The translations under genes and the position numbers were made by a program. Below the pieces are notes generated by a model that had not been told where the DNA came from, did not search any database, and saw only the letters and a program-made list of their open reading frames with translations. Shown piece after piece: positions 15,647 to 23,585 of a DNA stretch of 64,000 bases (its first letter is position 1; the number at the start of each line of letters is the position of its first letter). Source of the stretch: Chryseosolibacter sp040902445 (GTDB lineage Bacteria; Bacteroidota; Bacteroidia; Cytophagales; Cyclobacteriaceae); contig JBBDXJ010000288.1 in NCBI GenBank assembly GCA_040902445.1, positions 1 to 64,000 on the forward strand. The letters run 5' to 3'.

Positions 15647-18600
15647 ATGCTCATGACGAGATTTTACAGTTTCATTTTTGTCCTAAGTTTGTCAGCCCTG
15701 AATGTCGCGAATGCACAATGGCAGGCTTTGAACGGACCCCCTGGCGCAAATGTCAGAGACATGGAAAAAGTCTCCGGGGGCGCTCTGTACATCGTGTCTA
15801 ATCTTCAGTTATTTCAAACGGCGAACAATGGCGATACCTGGCAACAAGTTACTGTTGAATCCCCCGCGAACCTGGGGCTGGAAGGAATCACTTCGGACGG
15901 TGCTGGAAATCTATATGGCGTAAATTATTCTCGGTTCTATAAATCCACAGATGGTGGATTGAATTGGGATATGCTCAGCACAGATGGTGATTTTTATGGT
16001 GTTTATGATCTGCAATTTTTTGGTCCTGATAATTACATTGCCATTTATGGGTGGAATGGCGTTTATATTTCTACCGATCAGGGGAGTTCCTGGACTAAAA
16101 TATTCAATAAAGGGCCTTTTGATTTAAAGGCCAATGCAGCAGGTGATATCTTTATTACCGCAAGTAACGACGCCAACACGGAAGGACAAATTTTGCGGTA
16201 TCCCAATCCTGGTACAGGAGGAGTGTGGAATTCTTCAAATTGGCAAATCGTCTATTCGACCACCGCATCCTATGGTTATGATCTAAGACTTTTGTTAGAT
16301 GGCGCTTCGAGAATTTATGCAGCCGTTTCCAATGATATTATCCTGTCTTCCAACAATGGAACAAACTGGTCTTCTATAAAGAGCAACATTGTCGAAACTT
16401 ATTTTTATGGTGTTGTGTGGGGATTATCACCTAATGGAACCGTATTTTTTACGAATGTTGGAGCTTCCCCGTCCAAAATTTATTCCACTGCCAATCAGGG
16501 TGGAGCCTGGACCTCCATAACTTCACCGACTGATGCGTATGGCTCCCAGCCAACCCGGATTTCTTTCAGCTCTGCAACCACAATTTTTTTGGGTTCAGAC
16601 GGCGACGGTGTTTTCAGAAGTGATAACGGGGGCGCCGCCTGGACGATGAAAAATTCAGGCCTTAAATTAGGCAATGGCCGAAATGTAGAGGTTGCCAATA
16701 ATGGCAGAATTCTGTATTTAAATAATTATCGCCAGAAAGGTTATTGGACATCCACTGATAACGGCGCTAACTGGGTATTTGTCGGCATTGCTGACTATGC
16801 TCAAAGTCTGTTAAAACTTTCTGATGGGAAAATACTCCTTTACTCCGGAGGTCCTGTTTACCAATCTGCCGATAACGGAGGAGCATTTACAAAGATTGCC
16901 GATAACTTCGTGAATGTCATGGTGGAAGATGCCGGTGGAAATTTATTCGGGGGTGATTACAATGTCATTTATAAATCTATTGATAAAGGGGATAACTGGA
17001 CAGATCTCTCATTGAGCGTTACCGGATTGCCTTCACAATACTACAGCTATAATATAGCGGTTGATAACACGAACGCCCTCTTATTTGTATGGGTGTATGA
17101 TTACGGCGATGGAAAACAAAAGATTTTCAAAATTCCGGTTGCCGGAGGTGCCGCTTCAGTAATTACCAATGAGCCATGGATGGATGACGGCAATGGTTAT
17201 ATCAATAACATGTTTTTATCCAATAATAAACTGTATGTAGCCGAATACAATTCCTTTTATGAATCAGCAGATCAGGGCACAACATGGAAAACCATTGCTT
17301 TTTCAGGAGAACGCGTTTTTCCAATTGATGGCGGGTTGTGTGTGAGCCGGAATGGAGCGCTTTACGTAACGCAGGATGGAGGAAAATCCTGGAACAGCAG
17401 CTCCCTGCCCAACAACAGATCCGTGGTGTGGGACATGGTGCCTATTACGGGCGGGTTCTTGGCCGCCGCCACAAATTCACCCGCTCTGAAATTTACCGGG
17501 CAGCTTATTGTTCCCGTCGATCAGCTCCCCCCGTATATCGATTTTAACTGGCAGCCGATTGATGGACCTTTCGGAGGTGAGGTGAGAAAAGTATTTAGTG
17601 ATGGCGCACAAAATTCCTATGCGCTTTCTTTTGGCAGGCTTTTCAAAACTTTTACATTTTCTACCTGGCAAATACCTTCCACTCTGGAATATGTGAATGA
17701 TGTTATCATAGATAAACCAAATAATACCATCTATGCTCTTCATTACAACTCCCTGTCTAAATCTACAAATGGGGGCGCCTCATGGTCAACGGTAAATTCC
17801 GAGAATATATCCTGCAGGCAAACTCTCATAAGATGCACCAACGGCGTTATAGCAATGGGGACAACCTGCGGGGCCCCGTCCATATATGTTTCCGCGGATG
17901 GTGGTGTAACTTTCGGTAGTGCAAAATTAACACTTACTAATTCAAGTTATTACAAACTTTTAACCAGTTCGGTTAGCAGTGCAATTTTTGTCAACACCTA
18001 TGACTATTCCAGTCAGGTGAGGAAATTAATGAGAAGCACAAATAGTGGCGCTTCATGGTCGGAAGTTACCATTCCCGATCCAAATTTTGATCAGATCACC
18101 GCGGATAACAATGGAAACTTATACATGTGGCAGGGATCTGGTTCAACTATCTATAAATCTTCTGATGACGGGAATACCTGGGCAAATTTCACTGGTAACT
18201 TAAGTGGTGGTTATATTGACTTCCGCGCTGAGGCGTTTACGTCACCTTCTGGCGCCTTCCTTCTCATTGGCTACAACTATGCACAGCAAAAAAGAGGCTT
18301 CTGGAAAACAACCAATAATGGTGTCAACTGGACCTTCATTCCTACGGACTTACTGCTGTTCCATAGCCTTGCCTTGGTCGGAACAAGGATTGTTGGCGGG
18401 ACACAAGAAGGTCTGTTTACTTCTGATGATGAGGCAGTCACCTTTACTGAAAGGTCTCACGGGATTAGTGTATCAAATATTTCCGATCTGGAACTTATCA
18501 ATCCTTCCCAGATGATAGGCCTTACCCATGAAACGGGAAGTTATGTTACAACTAACTTTAATACCTGGCAAAAAAAGGATTTAGATGCAGACAGGTTTTT

Positions 18601-21283
18601 GGAAAACCCGGATGGAAGCTTGATCGCCTATAACTACAGCAATGTCCACAAGAGTTCCGATAACGGGCTGACATGGGCCCGGCTCGGATCTTCCGTATCG
18701 GGTATTGGTCATTTAGCAACTGCCAATGGGTCCTTATATTTCAATGCATATTATAATACAATAAAGTATACAAATGACTTTATAACCTGGAGTGATTTAA
18801 ATGTAACGGGCTTGCCTGATAATTTTTACTTGGAGAGTATTGCCGTAAATCCATCTGGATTTGTTTTTGTTATACTCTATAACTACAGCAGCAATGCTTA
18901 TGAGCTTTACCAGATCTTATTTGGCGCGGCGGTAAAGTTTAATCAAGCAACAAACCCAAGAAGTTTGACGTATAGCTATTCGGATCAAAAAATTATTTTG
19001 TTTGATGGAAACGGTTTGATCTTTGAGACCACTGACGGCTCAAGCTGGATAACCCGATCAGCACCCAGCGGCAACAGTCTTATCATAGCCGAAAAGGGGT
19101 ATTATTTCATTCAGCAATACGGCGGCACCCTATGGCTTTCGCGCAATCAGGGGCAGACATGGCAAAGTGTTGGATTAGGTTCTTATACGGGAGATACTTA
19201 TTTTCAGGATGTCGTCATAAATGAGTTTGATGGATATGCCTATGCCGCTCTGTATAATCGCGTCGTCCATAAAAGTGCTAACATCGTCATCCCCGCGGAG
19301 ACAGTTGCTCCCGTATTGCAAGCTTTAAATCCCGTCAATAACGCGACGGCTGTACCCGCAACTACAAAATTAAGTTTAACATTTAACGAGGCGGTGAAAA
19401 CAATCGCTGGTAAAAAAATAAGGATACTGGATGATGCCAACCCCCTGAGTCCGGTTGAAGTCATTGACATCAGTGCCGGGGTTCAAAATGGCAAAACTTT
19501 CACCTTTACCCCGGCGACTGCGCTCATTTATGAAAAAATTTATTTTGTCATAGTCGAGAGTGGTGCCTTCACGGATATCTTCGGAAATCCATTCGGGGGA
19601 ATAACCACTAGCTCAGGCTGGCGATTTACAATCCAGGTTGAACCCGATGCGATCAAACCCACTATTAACTATACCCTTGCTAACCCCGCTTTCATCAATG
19701 GCGGAGTAAATAAAATTCAAATCACTGTAACTGACGAAGGTGGAAGCGGTGTAAATGCGGGATCTGTGAAACTCCGCTACAGGGGGATCATGGCTGAGGG
19801 AGTACCGGCAGAAGCGCTCATGTCTAACCCCAGCGGAAATACTTTCGAAGTCACAATACAGAATTCCTGGTTGGATGAACTGGGGCTTGAGTTCATAATT
19901 GAGGCCCGGGATAATCAGGGAAATATCCGGTATTCGCCAGAGGATGGTGTAACGAATGATGATTACCACAAAGGCTACATTGCTTTCCCTGAAACAGCCA
20001 ATCTAACGTTACCTTCCGGCGTAGTTGGGTCTGGAGGTGCAAAGGAAAATTATCGGATTTTCAGCATCCCTCATAAACTGACTAATGCCAGCATCAATAC
20101 ACAGTTCAGCGAAATAATTTCGGGAACGCCCGGCACCGACTACCGCATTCTTAATTATAATACCGACACAGAAGCATATTCGGAATATCCCGGCCTGTCG
20201 ACTATTACACGTGGAAGCGGCTACTGGATCAACACCAAAAACTCCGCCACCATAGCTATCGAAAACGCAAGTACCCCGGAGAATTCAAAGGAGCAATTAT
20301 TTTCTTTTACGCTTAAACCCGGATGGAACCAGATCGGAAATCCATATCCATTTACGATCTCATGGAATGCAGTTAAAGGAAGCAATACCAACATTGGCGT
20401 ATTGAAAAGTTTTAATGGAAGTGGTTGGGCGGATGATGACAAACTCAACCCTTTTGAAGGTGGATTTGTTTTGTTTAACGGAACCGCCAACATTACAGTA
20501 CCAGTGCCGTTCTCGGCGAAAACTACTTTGGGAAGGACAAACGATGATGTTGAATTGGATTTCGAAGGGGGATGGTGGCTTCCCCTGCGGATAGAAAACT
20601 CCAGGATTCACAGCCTCGGCGGCGTGGGCATGCATCCGGAAGCCGTCCATTCTTTCGATCAATTTGACGATGCAATGCCTCCGAAGGTTTTTGATATGCC
20701 GGAAATTTCGTTCCCGCATACCGAGCATTTTGTTAAAAACTTTACACGCGATGTAGTGCCCCCTCAGGATGAATACACCTGGAATTTTACGGTCCATTCC
20801 GGTGAAGATGCAGCGGTGCTGAATTGGGATATCAACGCGGTGAAGCTCCTGGCAAACGAAATGTATCTTTTTGACGAGCAGGAACAAACATTAATAGACA
20901 TGTCGGAGGAAAACAGTTGCGCGATTCCTCCTCAGAAATCCGGCGCGTTTAAAATATATTACGGCATTAGCAGGGAGAAGATCAAACCCTCGAAAATTGT
21001 TCTCGGAAAACCGTACCCGAATCCGTTCACGCAGCAATCCAACGTAAGCTTTACGCTGCCGGAAAATAAATCAGGTGCTTACAATGTCTCCCTGAATGTC
21101 TATGATATGTTGGGAAGAAAAGTTGCCACCCTTGTGCAGGGCGAATACAGTTCCGGTTTTTATACTGGAGTGTGGCGTCCGGAACCCGGCGAGGTGAACT
21201 CGTCCCTGTATTTTTACAGGCTGACAGTTTCTGATAAGACTTCAAATATTGTTTTGACTGAAAAGATCATTACCCAAAAATAA
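15647..21283 (+). CDS. Giant T9SS surface protein with BNR/sortilin-like propellers, cassette copy 1
   Basis: 1878 aa. Signal peptide at 1-24 (a second in-frame ATG is 6 nt inside). About twenty S.D.G..W repeats (STDGGLNWDML, STDQGSSWTKI, SSDDGNTWANF) build two sortilin/BNR-type beta-propeller regions, about 25-625 and 630-1210; each opens with a similar phrase (LNGPPGANV, IDGPFGGEV). Then come a Big_5 (SbsA Ig-like) domain at about 1220-1330 (FNEAVKTIAGKKIRI), an Ig-like domain at about 1340-1440, and a region at about 1460-1780 shared with the giant protein of copy 2 (GWNQIGNPYPF). The end is a T9SS type A sorting domain (YPNPFTQQSNVSFTLPENK, YDMLGRKVATL, YFYRLTV). It would be exported through T9SS to the surface. 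The caspase-like gene follows after 4 nt. Confidence 0.93.
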   Translation: MLMTRFYSFIFVLSLSALNVANAQWQALNGPPGANVRDMEKVSGGALYIVSNLQLFQTANNGDTWQQVTVESPANLGLEGITSDGAGNLYGVNYSRFYKSTDGGLNWDMLSTDGDFYGVYDLQFFGPDNYIAIYGWNGVYISTDQGSSWTKIFNKGPFDLKANAAGDIFITASNDANTEGQILRYPNPGTGGVWNSSNWQIVYSTTASYGYDLRLLLDGASRIYAAVSNDIILSSNNGTNWSSIKSNIVETYFYGVVWGLSPNGTVFFTNVGASPSKIYSTANQGGAWTSITSPTDAYGSQPTRISFSSATTIFLGSDGDGVFRSDNGGAAWTMKNSGLKLGNGRNVEVANNGRILYLNNYRQKGYWTSTDNGANWVFVGIADYAQSLLKLSDGKILLYSGGPVYQSADNGGAFTKIADNFVNVMVEDAGGNLFGGDYNVIYKSIDKGDNWTDLSLSVTGLPSQYYSYNIAVDNTNALLFVWVYDYGDGKQKIFKIPVAGGAASVITNEPWMDDGNGYINNMFLSNNKLYVAEYNSFYESADQGTTWKTIAFSGERVFPIDGGLCVSRNGALYVTQDGGKSWNSSSLPNNRSVVWDMVPITGGFLAAATNSPALKFTGQLIVPVDQLPPYIDFNWQPIDGPFGGEVRKVFSDGAQNSYALSFGRLFKTFTFSTWQIPSTLEYVNDVIIDKPNNTIYALHYNSLSKSTNGGASWSTVNSENISCRQTLIRCTNGVIAMGTTCGAPSIYVSADGGVTFGSAKLTLTNSSYYKLLTSSVSSAIFVNTYDYSSQVRKLMRSTNSGASWSEVTIPDPNFDQITADNNGNLYMWQGSGSTIYKSSDDGNTWANFTGNLSGGYIDFRAEAFTSPSGAFLLIGYNYAQQKRGFWKTTNNGVNWTFIPTDLLLFHSLALVGTRIVGGTQEGLFTSDDEAVTFTERSHGISVSNISDLELINPSQMIGLTHETGSYVTTNFNTWQKKDLDADRFLENPDGSLIAYNYSNVHKSSDNGLTWARLGSSVSGIGHLATANGSLYFNAYYNTIKYTNDFITWSDLNVTGLPDNFYLESIAVNPSGFVFVILYNYSSNAYELYQILFGAAVKFNQATNPRSLTYSYSDQKIILFDGNGLIFETTDGSSWITRSAPSGNSLIIAEKGYYFIQQYGGTLWLSRNQGQTWQSVGLGSYTGDTYFQDVVINEFDGYAYAALYNRVVHKSANIVIPAETVAPVLQALNPVNNATAVPATTKLSLTFNEAVKTIAGKKIRILDDANPLSPVEVIDISAGVQNGKTFTFTPATALIYEKIYFVIVESGAFTDIFGNPFGGITTSSGWRFTIQVEPDAIKPTINYTLANPAFINGGVNKIQITVTDEGGSGVNAGSVKLRYRGIMAEGVPAEALMSNPSGNTFEVTIQNSWLDELGLEFIIEARDNQGNIRYSPEDGVTNDDYHKGYIAFPETANLTLPSGVVGSGGAKENYRIFSIPHKLTNASINTQFSEIISGTPGTDYRILNYNTDTEAYSEYPGLSTITRGSGYWINTKNSATIAIENASTPENSKEQLFSFTLKPGWNQIGNPYPFTISWNAVKGSNTNIGVLKSFNGSGWADDDKLNPFEGGFVLFNGTANITVPVPFSAKTTLGRTNDDVELDFEGGWWLPLRIENSRIHSLGGVGMHPEAVHSFDQFDDAMPPKVFDMPEISFPHTEHFVKNFTRDVVPPQDEYTWNFTVHSGEDAAVLNWDINAVKLLANEMYLFDEQEQTLIDMSEENSCAIPPQKSGAFKIYYGISREKIKPSKIVLGKPYPNPFTQQSNVSFTLPENKSGAYNVSLNVYDMLGRKVATLVQGEYSSGFYTGVWRPEPGEVNSSLYFYRLTVSDKTSNIVLTEKIITQK

Positions 21284-21287
21284 ATTT

Positions 21288-22484
21288 ATGAAAACATGCC
21301 GGTCTTTTTTCATGACGGTGCTTGTTTTTGGCCCTGTTCTCCTTTGGGCTCAGAACGTAAACACGCGTACCAATGATTTCGAGGTAGACTTCAGCGATCC
21401 CAAAAAGCTGGCGAATACCACTATTCCAGTGATCAACTGGATTGCACCTGTGCCTGAAACGAATTATGCACAGGAGATGAAATTTAAGATTCAAATTGAA
21501 ATCGAGTCCGACAAACCACTGAAGAACATCATTATCTACATCAAGGAAAATGAGATCACCAGCAGCAGAGGAATGACCACCGTAAAACCCGAAGCCGGTC
21601 AGGAGTTAAAGATGATGGTGGAAAAAACTTTGACGCTGATGGAAGGCGAAAACCTTCTCGAGGTTGTGGCTGAAAATGTCGACGGCCAAAAAACCATCAG
21701 CCACCGCAAAGTGCACATCGGAAGCACGAGTCTTGCAGATGCCGTTCGACTCGATCGCACCGATTATGCCGTGATCTTTGCCACAGATCAGTACGATCAT
21801 TGGGGGGATCTGGTCAATCCGGTTTTCGATTCAAAGGCCATTGCAACAGATCTGACAAATATGTATGGATACAAGGTGGAGATGGTTGAAAACGCAACGC
21901 AGGACGTCGTGCTGAAAAAATTGCGTGAATACGCCGAGAAAAAATATAAACCCCTTGACCAGGTCTTCATATTCTTTGCAGGTCATGGCACGTACGATCA
22001 AACCTTTGGTGAAGGTTTCGTCGTGACCCGTGAATCGCAGGTAAACGACGTGGGGAAAACTTCCTATCTGTCTCATAACCGCCTTCGATCCATCGTCAAC
22101 AACATTCCCTGCGATCACATTTTTTTAGCGATGGATGTTTGCTTCGGCGGAACGTTTGATGCGGTACTGGCATCATCGCGCGGTGGAGAAGAAGAAGTTT
22201 ACCGCGAGCAGAACAAAGCTGAATTCATTACCCGGAAACTCACATACAAAACCAGGCGTTACCTGACTTCAGGCGGTAAAACCTATGTATCTGATGGTAT
22301 TCCTGGCAAACACTCGCCCTTTGCAAAAAACTTTATCGAAGCCTTGCGTTCGCGCGGAGGACGCGATGGAATTCTAACACTGCCTGAACTTTATTCATTC
22401 GTGGAGAGATTAAAAAATCAACCGCGTTTCGGAGAGTTTGGGGACAATGCACCGGGAAGTGATTTTATTTTTGTGCTAAAGTAA
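21288..22484 (+). CDS. Exported caspase-family (clan CD) peptidase, cassette copy 1
   Basis: 398 aa. N-terminal signal peptide (about 1-22). Residues about 45-145 are a beta-rich, probably Ig-like domain (INWIAPVPETNY, IYIKENEI, LMEGENLLEVVAENVDG). Residues 155-398 are a caspase/metacaspase fold: YAVIFATDQYDHWGDL, FDSKAIATDL, then the catalytic dyad His233 in FIFFAGHGTYDQ and Cys285 in FLAMDVCFGGTFD. Both are intact, so it should be an active cysteine peptidase outside the cytoplasm. The basic segments KTRRYLTSGG and RSRGGRDG are conserved in copy 2. It directly follows the giant T9SS protein (4-nt gap) and is followed by a terminator. Processing of that protein is an inference from linkage. 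Confidence 0.92.
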   Translation: MKTCRSFFMTVLVFGPVLLWAQNVNTRTNDFEVDFSDPKKLANTTIPVINWIAPVPETNYAQEMKFKIQIEIESDKPLKNIIIYIKENEITSSRGMTTVKPEAGQELKMMVEKTLTLMEGENLLEVVAENVDGQKTISHRKVHIGSTSLADAVRLDRTDYAVIFATDQYDHWGDLVNPVFDSKAIATDLTNMYGYKVEMVENATQDVVLKKLREYAEKKYKPLDQVFIFFAGHGTYDQTFGEGFVVTRESQVNDVGKTSYLSHNRLRSIVNNIPCDHIFLAMDVCFGGTFDAVLASSRGGEEEVYREQNKAEFITRKLTYKTRRYLTSGGKTYVSDGIPGKHSPFAKNFIEALRSRGGRDGILTLPELYSFVERLKNQPRFGEFGDNAPGSDFIFVLK

Positions 22485-22507
22485 AAGCCCCTTCTCGATA
22501 TCAGAAA

Positions 22508-22532
22508 GGCAGGATTTGATCCTGTCTTTTTT
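22508..22532 (+). terminator. Intrinsic terminator after cassette copy 1
   Basis: GGCAGGAT-TTG-ATCCTGTC (22508-22526), an 8-bp stem with one G-U pair, then six Ts. It closes the first cassette 24 bp after the caspase stop. Confidence 0.85.
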
Positions 22533-22695
22533 GTTTTAGTAGTTGGTCGTATGTGTAAACCTCCCATTTCCTTCTAAGCAGATGAACAAAATCATAAGCA
22601 GATCCCGCGGGGTACTTTATCTACACACGTTGAAAATAATTGTCTCCGGTTACAATTCTATTGTTCCCCTTATAGACCTTAAAGCCGACTAATCT
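22533..22695 (+). other. Gap between two terminators, no gene recognised
   Basis: This 163-bp piece lies between two intrinsic terminators upstream of cassette copy 2. No coding frame or known RNA family is evident. It could hold a promoter and a short transcript ended by the second terminator. Confidence 0.35.
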
Positions 22696-22732
22696 CCGGA
22701 AGCCCCAGAAATCAGGGCTTTCGGAAGTTTTT
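22696..22732 (+). terminator. Second intrinsic terminator or attenuator before cassette copy 2
   Basis: CCGGAAGCCC (22696-22705) pairs with GGGCTTTCGG (22715-22724), 10 bp with one G-U pair, followed by AAGTTTTTGTTTT. It is 66 bp before the start of copy 2, so it could end a short leader or small RNA. Confidence 0.75.
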
Positions 22733-22771
22733 GTTTTGCCGTTCACTCGGATTTAAGCGGCCTTTTAATTA

Positions 22772-22790
22772 GTTTTATTATCCCTAACCC
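22772..22790 (+). promoter_or_regulatory. Shared leader motif upstream of cassette copy 2
   Basis: GTTTTATTATCCCTAACCC lies 8-26 bp before the ATG at 22798. Similar strings precede 14899 (TATATTTATCTTCCTAACACC) and 32269 (TATTTTAATATCCCTAAACCG) at nearly the same distance. A common promoter core or leader element is possible; the match to TAnnTTTG is poor. Confidence 0.3.
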
Positions 22791-22797
22791 TGATGGT

Positions 22798-23538
22798 ATG
22801 AGAAATGCGTTAATCCTGGCTTTTGTGCTTGCGGCTTCTATAGTGCAGGCGCAGAAAGCTTCTATTAAGAAAGTCGAACTCGCCGGCGAAAAGATCATTG
22901 TGCACTACGATCTCGAAGACAGCAATCCGGCAAACGAATATCAGATCAACCTTTATGCTTCGCAAAGCAATTTTGCCACAGCCCTCACGAAAGTGAAAGG
23001 AGATGTCGGCAATGAAATAAAAGCAGGCTCAAATAAAAAAATTGAGTGGAACATCCGGGAAGAGCTTGGTCCATTTAAAGGAAAGTTGTCTCTCGAAATA
23101 AGAGGAAGAATGTTTGTGCCGATAGCCAAGATCAACAGCATCTCTGAGGGCGACAAATTCAAACGCGGCAAAAGCCACACACTTACCTGGAAGCCTGGGA
23201 ACAGCAATCCTGTTACCATCGAGTTGTTGAAAGGTGATCAACCGATCAGCACACAAAATAATCAACCCAACAATGGATCGTATTCTTTCTTTATTCCTCC
23301 CCATACCGTGGTAGGAAAAGATTACTCCATACGCATTACCGATACCAAAGACGGAGAGAACGCCACTAACTCGCAACCTTTCTCGGTGACAAGAAAAGTA
23401 CCCTTGTTGCTAAAAGTGCTTCCCATCCTTGCTGTTGGGGGCGCGGTGGCGGTGCTGGCAGGTGGCGGTGGTGGCAGTGGCGACCCGGGAACAGGAGGTA
23501 ACGGTAGTGCCGAAATCATTCTTCCTGATTTTCCCTGA
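22798..23538 (+). CDS. Kre9/KNH-like exported membrane-anchored protein, cassette copy 2
   Basis: 246 aa, paralogue of the protein at 14899 (roughly 80% identical by eye up to the membrane helix). Signal peptide MRNALILAFVLAASIVQAQ. The first beta-rich domain is almost unchanged (KKVELAGEKIIVHYDLEDSN, ALTKVKGDVGNEIK). The Kre9/KNH-like domain follows at about 110-200 (KFKRGKSHTLTWKPGNSNP, NNGSYSFFIPPHTVVGKDYS). The helix VPLLLKVLPILAVGGAVAVLAGG precedes a glycine-rich tail that ends PDFP. Only the tail differs strongly from copy 1. The giant protein gene follows 47 bp downstream. Function unknown. Confidence 0.85.
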   Translation: MRNALILAFVLAASIVQAQKASIKKVELAGEKIIVHYDLEDSNPANEYQINLYASQSNFATALTKVKGDVGNEIKAGSNKKIEWNIREELGPFKGKLSLEIRGRMFVPIAKINSISEGDKFKRGKSHTLTWKPGNSNPVTIELLKGDQPISTQNNQPNNGSYSFFIPPHTVVGKDYSIRITDTKDGENATNSQPFSVTRKVPLLLKVLPILAVGGAVAVLAGGGGGSGDPGTGGNGSAEIILPDFP

Positions 23539-23585
23539 GAACTGATCGTTAGTAAGTATTTAAAACGTTTTTAAGCCCTGGAGAT

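Noticed and set aside
19613..20887. Long minus-strand frames inside the giant protein gene
   Set aside because: They are antisense to a strong coding frame with many repeats and show no family motif.
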